This document shows, one piece after another, positions 1 to 7,317 of a stretch of DNA of 32,052 bases. Origin of the DNA: Micromonospora orduensis (GTDB taxonomy: Bacteria > Actinomycetota > Actinomycetes > Mycobacteriales > Micromonosporaceae); assembly GCF_006228125.1 (NCBI RefSeq), contig NZ_VDFY01000089.1:1-32052 (forward strand), read 5' to 3'. The translations under genes were made by a program, and so were the position numbers. Under the pieces are notes generated by a model. It did not search any database, was not told where the DNA came from, and saw only the letters and a list, made by a program, of their open reading frames with translations. How positions within the stretch are numbered: position 1 is the stretch's first letter; every line of letters begins with the position of its first letter.

Positions 1-86
1 CGTGCAGTACGCGATGACCGTCGATGAGTGGCCGAACGCACAGCTCAGGCTGCGGGAAAAGCTTCGACGCACGGCACCGGCGGCGT
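1..86. repeat. 86-bp perfect inverted repeat, left copy at window edge
   Basis: Bases 1-86 are the exact reverse complement of 669-754; identity stops at base 87. Because the copy begins at base 1, its true length is unknown. It carries a second copy, on the plus strand, of the last 28 codons of the flavin/GNAT gene (residues ending LRRTAPAA). It interrupts the LysE-type gene. A natural inversion or duplication and an assembly or amplification fold-back are both possible. Confidence 0.95.
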
Positions 87-667
87 TGGCGGAACTGGGC
101 GGCCAGGAACGTGCCCGCGAAGATCAACGCGGTCAGGTAGAGCGCGCTGGTCACCTGCGCGATCAGGCCGAGCAGCAGGAACGACAGCGCCGGCCAGGCG
201 TAACCGGGGTCGACGAACTGGATGAAGAACGAGATGAAGAACAGGATCGCCTTCGGGTTCAGCAGGCTGATCACCAGCGCCTTGCGGAACGGGCTGCGCA
301 TCTCCGCCGGCTCGGCGGCGTCGATGAGCCGCGGCGCGGTCGGGTCGTTGCGGTCGCGCCAGCGCCGCCAGGCGCCGCGCAGCATGGTCACCCCGACATA
401 ACCGAGGTACGCGGCACCCACGTACTTGATCACCAGGAACACCGGGGGGTACGCCTTGAGCAGCGACGCCACCCCGGCGGCGGAGAGGAACATCAGCACC
501 CCGTCGCCGACGAAGACCCCGCCCGCGGCCCGGTAACCGGCCCCCACACCGCGTTTGGCCGCGGTGGAGAGCACGAAGAGCGAGTTCGGCCCGGGCAGCA
601 GGATGATGGCCACGGTGCCCAGCACGTACGTCCAGATGTCGGTGATCCCCAGCACGCCCGCCATCAT
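1..667 (-). CDS. LysE/RhtB-family amino-acid exporter, 3' end replaced by repeat
   Basis: Inner-membrane exporter of the LysE/LeuE/RhtB family, which exports amino acids or similar metabolites by proton antiport. The protein starts MMAGVLGITDIWTYVLG and shows the family signature LLPGPNSLFVL near residues 23-33, then ISLLNPKAILFFISFF near residues 135-150, with hydrophobic segments throughout. The ATG at 667-665 overlaps the stop of the upstream gene as TGATG, so the two are translationally coupled. True family sequence runs to about residue 193 (near base 87). After that the frame enters the 86-bp inverted repeat and continues to the window edge with no stop and no family similarity. Family members are usually about 205-215 residues with one more membrane helix, so the natural C-terminus is missing here. 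The substrate cannot be told. Confidence 0.75.
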   Translation of the reverse strand, partial: MMAGVLGITDIWTYVLGTVAIILLPGPNSLFVLSTAAKRGVGAGYRAAGGVFVGDGVLMFLSAAGVASLLKAYPPVFLVIKYVGAAYLGYVGVTMLRGAWRRWRDRNDPTAPRLIDAAEPAEMRSPFRKALVISLLNPKAILFFISFFIQFVDPGYAWPALSFLLLGLIAQVTSALYLTALIFAGTFLAAQFRQRRRCRASKLFPQPELCVRPLIDGHRVLH

Positions 668-1908
668 CACGCCGCCGGTGCCGTGCGTCGAAGCTTTTCC
701 CGCAGCCTGAGCTGTGCGTTCGGCCACTCATCGACGGTCATCGCGTACTGCACGGTGTCCCGCCACGAGCCGTCCGGGCGCTGCCGGTGCATCCGCAGCA
801 CGCCTTCCCGGGTGGCGCCGAGCCGTTCGATCGCCGCCTGCGAGCGGTCGTTGCGGATGTCGGTGTGCCAGGCGACCCGTACCGCTCCCAGCTCGTCGAA
901 GGCCCGGCCGAGCAGCAGCAGCTTGGCCTCGGTGTTGATGCCGGTACGCCACCACGGTCGGCCGAGGAAGGTGTGTCCGATCGCCACCGACCGCCGTTCC
1001 GGGTCGATCTCGTAGTAGGACGTGGTGCCGACCACCGCCCCGGTCCTCGCGCAGCGCTGCACCCAGGGCACGCGCTCGCCGCGGTACTGGGCGTCCAGGG
1101 CGGCGGCGATCACCTCGGCGGTGCCGGCCGGCGTGGTGGGCCGCCGGACGCCCAGGTGCCGCCACACCTCGTCGTCGGCGGTGGCGGCGTGCAGGTCGTC
1201 GGTGTGCGCCAGGTCCAGCGGCTCCAGCAGGACGTGCCCACCGCGCAGCGGCGCCGGCTCGTGCCACGGTGTGCGGGCGGTCCGCAGGTACGTCGGCAGG
1301 GGCGCGGTGACCCCGGCGGCGGGTTGCGGCAGACCGGCGGTCAGCCGCAGCGGCAGGACGCCGGCCCAGTGCGGCAGGTGCAGGTCGGCGTCGTCCTCGC
1401 GGACCCCGCCGGTGCGGGACCGGACGGACACCTCGCGCAGGGGCAGCGCCAGCACGGCGGTCTCGGCCAGCTCGCGGCGGTTCGGCGGGCGGCTGTCCGC
1501 GCTGCGCCCCGCGCCTACCTTGTCGACAAGCGCGGTGAGCATGGCGCTCTTCTCGTGCTCGTCGGTGACCAGCCGGGCCGTGCCGAGCGCGACCATGGAA
1601 CGGTAGTTGGCGCTGTGGTGGAACTGCGAGCGGGCGTAGACCAGACCGTCGAGCAACGTCACCGCGACGCAGACCGGCAGGCCGTCGCCCCGGGCGGCGA
1701 GCAGTGGCCGGCTGCCGGTGGAGCCGTGCAGGTAGAGGGTGTCGCCGATGCGGACGTGCAGGGTGGGCAGCACCCGTGGCTGGCCGTCGACGGTGAACCC
1801 GAGCGCGCAGTGGTACGCCTCGTCGAGTACGGCGTGCGCCGCTTCGCGGTCGTAGCTCATCCGGTCCCGGGAGCGGTGGGGGATGGTGCGGGCGGTGGGT
1901 GGGTACAT
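667..1908 (-). CDS. Fused pyridoxamine-phosphate-oxidase-like (flavin-binding) and GNAT acetyltransferase
   Basis: A 413-residue two-domain protein. Residues about 20-190 resemble the split-barrel flavin-binding Pyridox_ox_2/NimA group (GFTVDGQPRVLPTL, LYLHGSTGSRPL, FHHSANYRSMVALG). Residues about 230-400 are a RimJ/RimL-type GNAT acetyltransferase (LEPLDLAHTDDL, TEAKLLLLGRAFDELGAVRV, RNDRSQAAIERLGATREG). The ATG at 1908 is preferred because AAAGGG lies 6 bases upstream on the minus strand; a second in-frame ATG at 1860 (MSYDREAAH) is possible. The gene is divergent from a MocR-type regulator whose start is only 35 bp away, and its stop overlaps the LysE-type start, so export and acetylation or reduction are probably co-expressed. 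Such fusions occur in other actinobacteria. The substrate is unknown; small-molecule detoxification is only a guess. Confidence 0.85.
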   Translation of the reverse strand: MYPPTARTIPHRSRDRMSYDREAAHAVLDEAYHCALGFTVDGQPRVLPTLHVRIGDTLYLHGSTGSRPLLAARGDGLPVCVAVTLLDGLVYARSQFHHSANYRSMVALGTARLVTDEHEKSAMLTALVDKVGAGRSADSRPPNRRELAETAVLALPLREVSVRSRTGGVREDDADLHLPHWAGVLPLRLTAGLPQPAAGVTAPLPTYLRTARTPWHEPAPLRGGHVLLEPLDLAHTDDLHAATADDEVWRHLGVRRPTTPAGTAEVIAAALDAQYRGERVPWVQRCARTGAVVGTTSYYEIDPERRSVAIGHTFLGRPWWRTGINTEAKLLLLGRAFDELGAVRVAWHTDIRNDRSQAAIERLGATREGVLRMHRQRPDGSWRDTVQYAMTVDEWPNAQLRLREKLRRTAPAA

Positions 1909-1928
1909 CGCGCGCCCTTTCGTGCTAG

Positions 1929-1934
1929 TACAAT
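1929..1934 (+). promoter_or_regulatory. -10 element for a probably leaderless MocR-type transcript
   Basis: TACAAT lies 10 bases before the GTG at 1944, and no ribosome-binding sequence is present. A transcript starting about 7-10 bases after the -10 would begin at or within a few bases of the start codon, which fits leaderless translation common in actinobacteria. The whole divergent intergenic gap is 35 bp, so promoter and operator sites of both genes must overlap. Confidence 0.5.
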
Positions 1935-1943
1935 CCTTGATTT

Positions 1944-3284
1944 GTGTCAGCACGCTATCAGTTCACCGGGTCCACGGCCGTCGCGATTTCGGCCAGCATC
2001 GAGTCGGGCATCCGTACCGACGCCCTGCCGCCCGGCACCACGCTGCCGCCGGTGCGGGCCCTCGCCACCGAGCTGGGCGTCAGCCCCGCCACCGTCGCCC
2101 GCGCCTACCAGGAGCTGCGCCAGCGCGGCCTGCTCGCAACCGCCGGCCGGCACGGCACCCGGGTGCGTCCCCGCCCTCCGGTGGCCGCCCGTCGCTCCGC
2201 GCTGCGCCCGTCCCCGCTGCCCGGAGCCCGTGACCTGTCCCGGGGCGAACCGGACCCGCTGCTGCTGCCCCCGCTCGGCCCGCACCTCGCGGCGCTCGCC
2301 GTCGACGTCGGCGCGCCGGTCGGCTACTCCCACGCCGGGGTGCTGCCCGAGCTGGCCGAGGCGGCCCGCGCCCGACTGGCCGCCGACGGCGTACCCGCCG
2401 GTGAACTGACCCTCACCGGTGGCGCGCTGGACGGCATCGAGCGGCTGCTCGGCGCCCACCTGCGCCCCGGCGACGCGGTCGCGGTGGAGGACCCGGGCTG
2501 GGCCAACCTGCTCGACCTGGTGGCCACGCTGGGGCTGCGCCCGATCGGCGTACCGCTCGACGACGAGGGGCCGCTGGTGGCCGGGGTGGCGTCCGCGCTC
2601 GCCGCCGGGGCGCGGGCGCTGGTGGTCACCAGCCGGGCGCAGAACCCGACAGGCGCGGCCGTGTCCGCCGCCCGTGCCGAGGCGCTGCGGACGCTGCTCG
2701 CCGACCGGCCCGACCTGCTGCTGATCGAGGACGACCACGCCGCCGAGCTGGCCGGCGTACCGCTGCATCCCCTGGCCGGCGCGACGCGGAGCTGGGCCTT
2801 CCTGCGCTCGGTGAGCAAGCCGTTCGGTCCGGACCTGCGGCTGGCCGTCCTGGTCGGTGACGAGACCACCGTGGCCAGGGTGGCCGGCCGGACGCGGGTC
2901 GGCGCCGGCTGGGTCTCCACCGTGCTGCAACGGCTGGTCCTCGCCCTCTGGCGGGACCCGGCGGTCGCCGACCTGGTGCGACGGGCGGGGGAGAGTTACG
3001 ACCGGCGGCGCGACGGACTGCTGGCGGCGCTGGCGGAGCACGGCCTGACCGCCCACGGCCGCAGTGGCATCAACGTCTGGCTGCCGGTGGCGGACGAGAC
3101 CAGCGCCGTGACCGCGCTGCGCGACGCCGGCTGGGCAGTGGCCCCCGGCGCGCTCTACCGGATCGCCGCCGCGCCGGCCCTGCGCATCACCATCAGCCCT
3201 CTGACCAACACCGACCTGCCCGTCCTGGCCGCCGCGCTGGCCGGTGCGGCCCGCCCGACGCCGCCGCCCGGATTCGCGGCCTGA
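1944..3284 (+). CDS. MocR/PdxR-type regulator (GntR HTH + fold-type I aminotransferase)
   Basis: PLP-dependent transcription regulator of the MocR subfamily, 446 residues. The N-terminal GntR winged helix is seen at about residues 12-75 (TTLPPVRALATELGVSPATV, then AYQELRQRGLL). The remainder is an aminotransferase-like domain, with the probable PLP lysine K292 in SVSKPFGPDLRLAV. Family members sense PLP or amine-containing ligands and usually control a divergent gene. Here the divergent partner has a pyridoxamine-phosphate-oxidase-like domain, so control of that gene and the exporter behind it is likely. The GTG start at 1944 has no Shine-Dalgarno sequence but sits just after a -10 box, so it may be leaderless. 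The ligand is unknown. Confidence 0.88.
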   Translation: MSARYQFTGSTAVAISASIESGIRTDALPPGTTLPPVRALATELGVSPATVARAYQELRQRGLLATAGRHGTRVRPRPPVAARRSALRPSPLPGARDLSRGEPDPLLLPPLGPHLAALAVDVGAPVGYSHAGVLPELAEAARARLAADGVPAGELTLTGGALDGIERLLGAHLRPGDAVAVEDPGWANLLDLVATLGLRPIGVPLDDEGPLVAGVASALAAGARALVVTSRAQNPTGAAVSAARAEALRTLLADRPDLLLIEDDHAAELAGVPLHPLAGATRSWAFLRSVSKPFGPDLRLAVLVGDETTVARVAGRTRVGAGWVSTVLQRLVLALWRDPAVADLVRRAGESYDRRRDGLLAALAEHGLTAHGRSGINVWLPVADETSAVTALRDAGWAVAPGALYRIAAAPALRITISPLTNTDLPVLAAALAGAARPTPPPGFAA

Positions 3285-3359
3285 CCCCCACCCCGACCAG
3301 CGATCCGCGCGGTTCGGACCGGCCGGTACGGGTATGCCGGCGCCCGGAGGTGTGGGGGC

Positions 3360-3479
3360 ATGGCCAATGGTGCAAGTCGTAAGGGGATCTGGATCGCGGT
3401 GGCGGCCGTGATCGTCATCATCGTCATCGTGTTGATCGCGGTGGCGTCCGGTGGCGACGGAGGCGGCAACGGGTACTGA
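3360..3479 (+). CDS. 39-residue single-pass membrane peptide
   Basis: A short gene with clear start signals: GGAGG at 3346-3350, 9 bases before an ATG. The product begins MANGASRKG, followed by an uninterrupted hydrophobic helix of about 20 residues rich in Ile, Val and Ala (residues 10-29), and ends in a Gly/Asp-rich tail finishing GGGNGY. The basic N-terminus suggests the N-terminus stays in the cytoplasm. It lies between the MocR-type regulator and the UdgX gene, close to both. Function unknown; small membrane proteins of this shape are often regulators or subunits of transporters, but nothing here shows a partner. Confidence 0.7.
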   Translation: MANGASRKGIWIAVAAVIVIIVIVLIAVASGGDGGGNGY

Positions 3480-3508
3480 CCCGTATCCGGCAGCGGACCC
3501 GAAACGGG

Positions 3509-3514
3509 TATATA
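3509..3514 (+). promoter_or_regulatory. Candidate -10 (TATATA) for the UdgX gene
   Basis: An AT-rich TATATAAC stretch in an otherwise GC-rich context ends 8-10 bases before the ATG at 3524. No ribosome-binding sequence lies between it and the start, so transcription probably begins at or next to the start codon (leaderless). No convincing -35 was seen. Confidence 0.45.
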
Positions 3515-3523
3515 ACAGTCGGC

Positions 3524-4246
3524 ATGGCCGAGCAGACCGCCCCAGGCGCCCAGCGGTTCATCCCGCCGGACGCGGACACCATCGACGAGCTGCGGGCCGC
3601 GGCCGGTGGCTGCCGGGGGTGTGAGCTGTACCGGGACGCCTCGCAGACGGTCTTCGGCCGGGGTGACGAGAGCGCCCGGGTGGTGCTGGTCGGTGAGCAG
3701 CCCGGCGACATGGAGGACCAGAAGGGCCTGCCGTTCGTCGGCCCCGCCGGTCGGTTGCTGCGCCGCGCCGTCGACGACGCCAAGCTGGACCCGAAGCAGC
3801 TCTACCTGACAAACGCCGTGAAGCACTTCCGCTTCGAGCTGCGCGGCAGGCGGCGGATCCACCAGACCCCGGACCAGGTGCACATCACGGCGTGCCGGCC
3901 CTGGCTGGTGGCCGAGTTCGCCCGGCTGCGCCCGGACGTCGTGGTGGTGCTCGGCGCCACCGCCGCCAAGGCTCTGCTCGGCCCGTCGTTCCGGGTCACC
4001 CGGCAGCGGGGCGAGCTGCTGCCCTGGCCCGCGTCGGCCCAGCATCCCGAGGACTTCCAGCGGGTGCCGGTGGACAACGCCGGAGAGGTGGCCGACGCGC
4101 CACCGACCCGGCTGCTGGCCACCATCCACCCGTCGGCCGTGCTCCGCGCCGACGACCAGGACAAGGCGTACGAGGGCCTGGTCGCCGACCTCACCGTCGC
4201 CGCCCGCGCGCTCGCTGGGAAGCGGCGGGTCAACCGTTCGTCCTGA
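3524..4246 (+). CDS. udgX: UdgX-family uracil-DNA binding protein
   Basis: Member of the uracil-DNA glycosylase superfamily, UdgX group, 240 residues. Motif A is GEQPGD (57-62), followed by LPFVGPAGRLL. The UdgX-specific insertion RRRIHQTP contains H113, the equivalent of the histidine that in mycobacterial UdgX forms a covalent bond with the deoxyribose after uracil release, leaving the protein attached to DNA. C30, C33 and C124 are candidate iron-sulfur ligands; H101 lies where family-4 enzymes have a cluster cysteine (inferred from position). The last motif is HPSAVLR. The length is slightly above that of typical UdgX because of an N-terminal lead. It acts on uracil in DNA and is found only in some actinobacteria and other bacteria. 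It is not in an operon with its neighbours. Confidence 0.92.
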   Translation: MAEQTAPGAQRFIPPDADTIDELRAAAGGCRGCELYRDASQTVFGRGDESARVVLVGEQPGDMEDQKGLPFVGPAGRLLRRAVDDAKLDPKQLYLTNAVKHFRFELRGRRRIHQTPDQVHITACRPWLVAEFARLRPDVVVVLGATAAKALLGPSFRVTRQRGELLPWPASAQHPEDFQRVPVDNAGEVADAPPTRLLATIHPSAVLRADDQDKAYEGLVADLTVAARALAGKRRVNRSS

Positions 4247-4383
4247 CCCTGCTGAACTTCGCCGGGGACGCCCGCCGGCTGACACCCCTGCTCGCCCCAG
4301 CCGACACACCAGAACGAGGCAGCTGAACGACGTCTCACGGGTGCCCGTCCGCCCCACCGTTGCGTCGACCAACCGCGCCCCAC

Positions 4384-4463
4384 CAAGATCCGCGCAACTT
4401 CAGGGGAAATGCTGCTTCCCGGCGCGCTGAGGCAGCAGCTTTCCTGAAGTTGCGCGGATCTTG
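4384..4463. repeat. Long inverted repeat with 21-bp perfect outer stem
   Basis: Bases 4384-4404 are the exact reverse complement of 4443-4463, and the inner arms (GGAAA/TTTCC and a GCTGC tract) pair imperfectly, so the whole 80-bp unit can form one long hairpin. It lies in the 304-bp gap between udgX and the MFS gene, where no gene is seen. The sharp, AT-richer palindrome looks like a mobile non-coding repeat (MITE or REP type) rather than a simple terminator, since no T-run follows. It could still end udgX transcription. Confidence 0.85.
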
Positions 4464-4517
4464 CAGGTGGTGCGGTGGCGCGGCGGTGCGGGCAGCGGGC
4501 GGCGGAACGGGTGCGCG

Positions 4518-4538
4518 AGGATGGGTAATCCCCATCCT
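4518..4538 (+). promoter_or_regulatory. Inverted repeat just upstream of the MFS start (candidate operator)
   Basis: AGGATGGG (4518-4525) and CCCATCCT (4531-4538) are perfect inverted arms separated by TAATC. The site ends directly at the ribosome-binding sequence GAGGAG (4539-4544) of the transporter gene. It could be a repressor site or an mRNA hairpin that hides the RBS; the regulator is not identified. Confidence 0.5.
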
Positions 4539-4550
4539 GAGGAGCGCACG

Positions 4551-5867
4551 ATGGCCACCAACCTGACCGCGCCGCAGATCACCGTCCGGTCCGACGTCGC
4601 GCCGATCCAGCGGCGCACCATGCGACTGCTCTTCGGCACCCAGATCATCGGCGGCATCGGCGTCACCATCGGCATCTCCGTCGGCGCGCTGCTCGCCGCC
4701 CGGATCGCCGGCACCGCGATGGCGGGTGTCGCGCAGAGCGCCGGGGTGGTCGGCGCGGCGCTGCTGGCCGTCCCGGTCACCCGGATCATGGCGCGGCACG
4801 GCCGCCGGCCCGGCCTGGTGCTGGCGTACACCCTGGGCGCCGTCGGTGGCGTCCTGGTGGTGCTGGCGGCGGCCACCCGCTCGGTGCCGCTGCTCTTCCT
4901 CGGCATGCTGCTCTTCGGCGGGGGCACGGCCGCGAACCTCCAGGCCCGCTACACGGCGGTGGATCTCGCCGAGCCCGCCCGCCGTGGCCGGCAGCTCTCC
5001 CTGATCGTCTGGGCCACCACCATCGGCGCGGTGGCCGCGCCGAACTTCGCCGCGCTTGCCGACCGGGCCACCACCGGCTGGGGGCTGCCGCCGCTGGCCG
5101 GCCCGTTCGCGTTCAGCGCCGCCGCGTTCGTGCTGGCTGCCGTCGTACTCCTCGGGTTGCTCCGGCCCGACCCGCTGCTCACCGCGCGCCGGCTCGCGGC
5201 GGTCGACGCGCCCGTGCCGCCGGCCGCCGCGCCGGTCGGTGTGCGCGCGCCGCGCGGCGCCGGGATGCGGCTGGCCTGGTCGGTGGTACGCGGGCGGCCC
5301 GCCGCCCGCCTCGGCATCGCCGCGGTGGCGGTGGGGCACCTGGTGATGGTGGCGGTGATGTCGATGACCCCGGTCCGGCTCGGTGAGTCGCACGCCGACG
5401 CCGACGTGCTGCGGCTGGTCGGCATCGTGTTGAGTCTGCACATCGCCGGCATGTACGCGTTCTCGCCGGTGGTGGGCTGGCTCACCGACCGGCTCGGCCG
5501 GCGGGCGGTGATCCTCGGCGGGGTCGGGCTGCTGCTGGCCGCCTGTGCGGTCGCCGGCACCGCCGGGCACCACACGCCCCGGCTCTCGGTCGGCCTGGTC
5601 CTGCTCGGGCTGGGCTGGTCGGGGACCATGGTGGCCGGCTCGACGCTGCTCTCCGAGTCGGTGCCGGCCGGTGTGCGGCCGAGCGTCCAGGGTTTCTCGG
5701 ACCTGGTCATGGGGCTGGCGGGGGCCGGCGCCGCGGTGCTCAGTGGGTTTGTCATGCAGATCGCCGGTTATCCGGTGCTCGCCCTGCTCGCGGCGGTCGC
5801 GACCGTGCCCCTGGTGGCGCTAGCGTTGCGCCCGGTGCCGACCGGGGCGCCGGACGAGGAGGGCTGA
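4551..5867 (+). CDS. MFS-family efflux transporter
   Basis: A 438-residue inner-membrane carrier of the major facilitator superfamily with about 12 hydrophobic segments. The second half carries the MFS loop motif GWLTDRLGRRAVILGG; the equivalent loop in the first half is RIMARHGRRPGLVLAY. The ATG at 4551 is chosen because GAGGAG lies 6 bases upstream; the open frame extends further upstream only as uncoded lead. It probably works as a proton-coupled exporter of drugs or metabolites; the substrate is not evident. An 8-bp inverted repeat directly before the RBS suggests local regulation. Downstream, the DUF3046 gene starts 4 bases after the stop, so the two may be co-transcribed. Confidence 0.85.
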   Translation: MATNLTAPQITVRSDVAPIQRRTMRLLFGTQIIGGIGVTIGISVGALLAARIAGTAMAGVAQSAGVVGAALLAVPVTRIMARHGRRPGLVLAYTLGAVGGVLVVLAAATRSVPLLFLGMLLFGGGTAANLQARYTAVDLAEPARRGRQLSLIVWATTIGAVAAPNFAALADRATTGWGLPPLAGPFAFSAAAFVLAAVVLLGLLRPDPLLTARRLAAVDAPVPPAAAPVGVRAPRGAGMRLAWSVVRGRPAARLGIAAVAVGHLVMVAVMSMTPVRLGESHADADVLRLVGIVLSLHIAGMYAFSPVVGWLTDRLGRRAVILGGVGLLLAACAVAGTAGHHTPRLSVGLVLLGLGWSGTMVAGSTLLSESVPAGVRPSVQGFSDLVMGLAGAGAAVLSGFVMQIAGYPVLALLAAVATVPLVALALRPVPTGAPDEEG

Positions 5868-5871
5868 TCAC

Positions 5872-6072
5872 GTGCGCTTGACCGACTTCTGGGCGCGGTT
5901 GGAGGAGGCGTTCGGGCCGGGGTACGCGGCCAGCATCGCCCGCGACCAGGTGCTGTCCCAGCTCGGTGGACGGACCGTCGAGCAGGCGCTGGCGTCGGGT
6001 GAGCAGACCCACGTGGTGTGGCGGGCGGTCTGCGCCGCGTACCCCGACCGGGTGCCCGCGCGACTACGCTGA
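5872..6072 (+). CDS. DUF3046 protein
   Basis: A 66-residue protein beginning MRLTDFWARLEEAFGPGYA and containing SQLGGRTVEQAL and VWRAVCAAYP, which match the small actinobacterial DUF3046 family. This family is typically encoded directly upstream of recA, as here. The GTG start at 5872 is served by a GGAGGG tract inside the last codons of the MFS gene. Biochemical role is unknown. Its constant place next to recA suggests a link with recombination or shared regulation, but it lies before the LexA-like site, so it is probably not part of the same SOS transcript. Confidence 0.85.
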   Translation: MRLTDFWARLEEAFGPGYAASIARDQVLSQLGGRTVEQALASGEQTHVVWRAVCAAYPDRVPARLR

Positions 6073-6101
6073 GCAGCCTTTTCGCCGCTTCCGCGTGTCG
6101 C

Positions 6102-6132
6102 TTGCCGAGTCGTACACCTGTTCGGCTATTGT
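6102..6132 (+). promoter_or_regulatory. recA promoter with LexA-type SOS box
   Basis: The 14-bp site CGTACACCTGTTCG at 6111-6124 matches the Gram-positive/actinobacterial LexA consensus (CGAAC-N4-GTTCG) at 11 of 14 positions. It lies between a possible -35 (TTGCCG, 6102-6107) and a -10 (TATTGT, 6127-6132) with a 19-bp spacer. LexA bound here would block the promoter until DNA damage. The site-to-start distance leaves a leader of about 115 bases. Confidence 0.75.
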
Positions 6133-6256
6133 CCACAGCGGGGTGCTCGTCCACAGCTCGCGGCCCGTCGGCTGGTTTTCTGTCGGACCCAGCGCCTAGC
6201 GTGTCCGCGTGACGCGAAGCTCAGCAAAGACGCCGGCGAAGGCAGGGGTGGCAACC

Positions 6257-7303
6257 ATGGCAGCAGGGCCTGACCGGGAGAAGGCACTCGACCTTGCTCT
6301 CGCTCAGATCGACAAGCAATTCGGCAAGGGCTCGGTGATGCGGCTGGGGGAGCGGCCGGTCATCCAGACCGCCGTGATCCCGACCGGTTCCATCGCGCTC
6401 GACGTGGCGCTCGGCGTGGGTGGCCTGCCACGGGGCCGGGTGGTCGAGGTCTACGGTCCCGAGTCCAGCGGTAAGACCACTGTGGCTCTGCACGCGGTGG
6501 CCAACGCCCAGCGAGCCGGTGGCATCGCGGCCTTCATCGACGCCGAGCACGCGCTCGACCCGGAGTACGCGAAGGCCCTCGGTGTCGACACCGACGCGAT
6601 GCTGGTCTCCCAGCCGGACACCGGCGAGCAGGCGCTGGAGATCGCGGACATGCTGATCCGCTCCGGCGCCCTGGACATCATCGTGATCGACTCGGTGGCG
6701 GCCCTGGTGCCGCGTGCCGAGATCGAGGGCGAGATGGGCGACAGCCACGTGGGTCTCCAGGCCCGGCTGATGAGCCAGGCGCTGCGGAAGATCACCGGTG
6801 TGCTCAGCAACACCGGCACCACGGCGATCTTCATCAACCAGCTGCGCGAAAAGATCGGCGTGATGTTCGGCAGCCCGGAGACCACGACCGGTGGTCGGGC
6901 TCTGAAGTTCTACGCCTCGGTCCGGCTCGACGTGCGACGCATCGAGAGCCTCAAGGACGGCACCGACGTGGTCGGTAACCGCACCCGGGTCAAGGTCGTG
7001 AAGAACAAGGTGGCCGCGCCGTTCAAGCAGGCCGAGTTCGACATCATGTACGGCAAGGGCATCTCGCGTGAGGGCTCGCTGATCGACGTCGGCGTGGAGC
7101 AGGCGATCATCCGCAAGTCCGGAGCGTGGTACACGTACGACGGCGACCAGCTCGGCCAGGGCAAGGAGAAGGCCCGGGAGTTCCTGAAGGAGAACCCGGA
7201 CGTGGCCGCCGAGATCGAGAAGAAGATCCTGGAGAAGCTCGGCGTCGGGGTCGGCGCGAGCGACGCCGCCGGTGGCCCCGAGCTGCCGCCTGTCGACTTC
7301 TGA
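6257..7303 (+). CDS. recA: Recombinase RecA
   Basis: DNA strand-exchange ATPase that forms filaments on single-stranded DNA and triggers LexA self-cleavage. 348 residues from the ATG at 6257, the usual RecA length, beginning [17 protein letters not shown]. Walker A is GPESSGKT (67-74); the core also shows [15 protein letters not shown] and LRKITG, and loop-2 sequence [21 protein letters not shown] lies 8 bases before this ATG. An upstream in-frame GTG at 6209 would add 16 residues and has no RBS, so it is less likely. It is preceded by DUF3046 and a LexA-type site and followed 14 bases later by recX, the standard actinobacterial order. Confidence 0.98.
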   Translation: MAAGPDREKALDLALAQIDKQFGKGSVMRLGERPVIQTAVIPTGSIALDVALGVGGLPRGRVVEVYGPESSGKTTVALHAVANAQRAGGIAAFIDAEHALDPEYAKALGVDTDAMLVSQPDTGEQALEIADMLIRSGALDIIVIDSVAALVPRAEIEGEMGDSHVGLQARLMSQALRKITGVLSNTGTTAIFINQLREKIGVMFGSPETTTGGRALKFYASVRLDVRRIESLKDGTDVVGNRTRVKVVKNKVAAPFKQAEFDIMYGKGISREGSLIDVGVEQAIIRKSGAWYTYDGDQLGQGKEKAREFLKENPDVAAEIEKKILEKLGVGVGASDAAGGPELPPVDF

Positions 7304-7317
7304 CCGGTCGCTGACCG

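Noticed and set aside
2..1015. 337-codon plus-strand frame at the left edge
   Set aside because: Its first 28 codons are the inverted copy of the GNAT gene tail; the rest is antisense to the exporter and GNAT genes with no motif.
6209..6256. Extended RecA start at GTG 6209
   Set aside because: It adds 16 residues unlike RecA N-termini and has no RBS, while ATG 6257 has AGGGG at 8 bases and gives the standard N-terminus.
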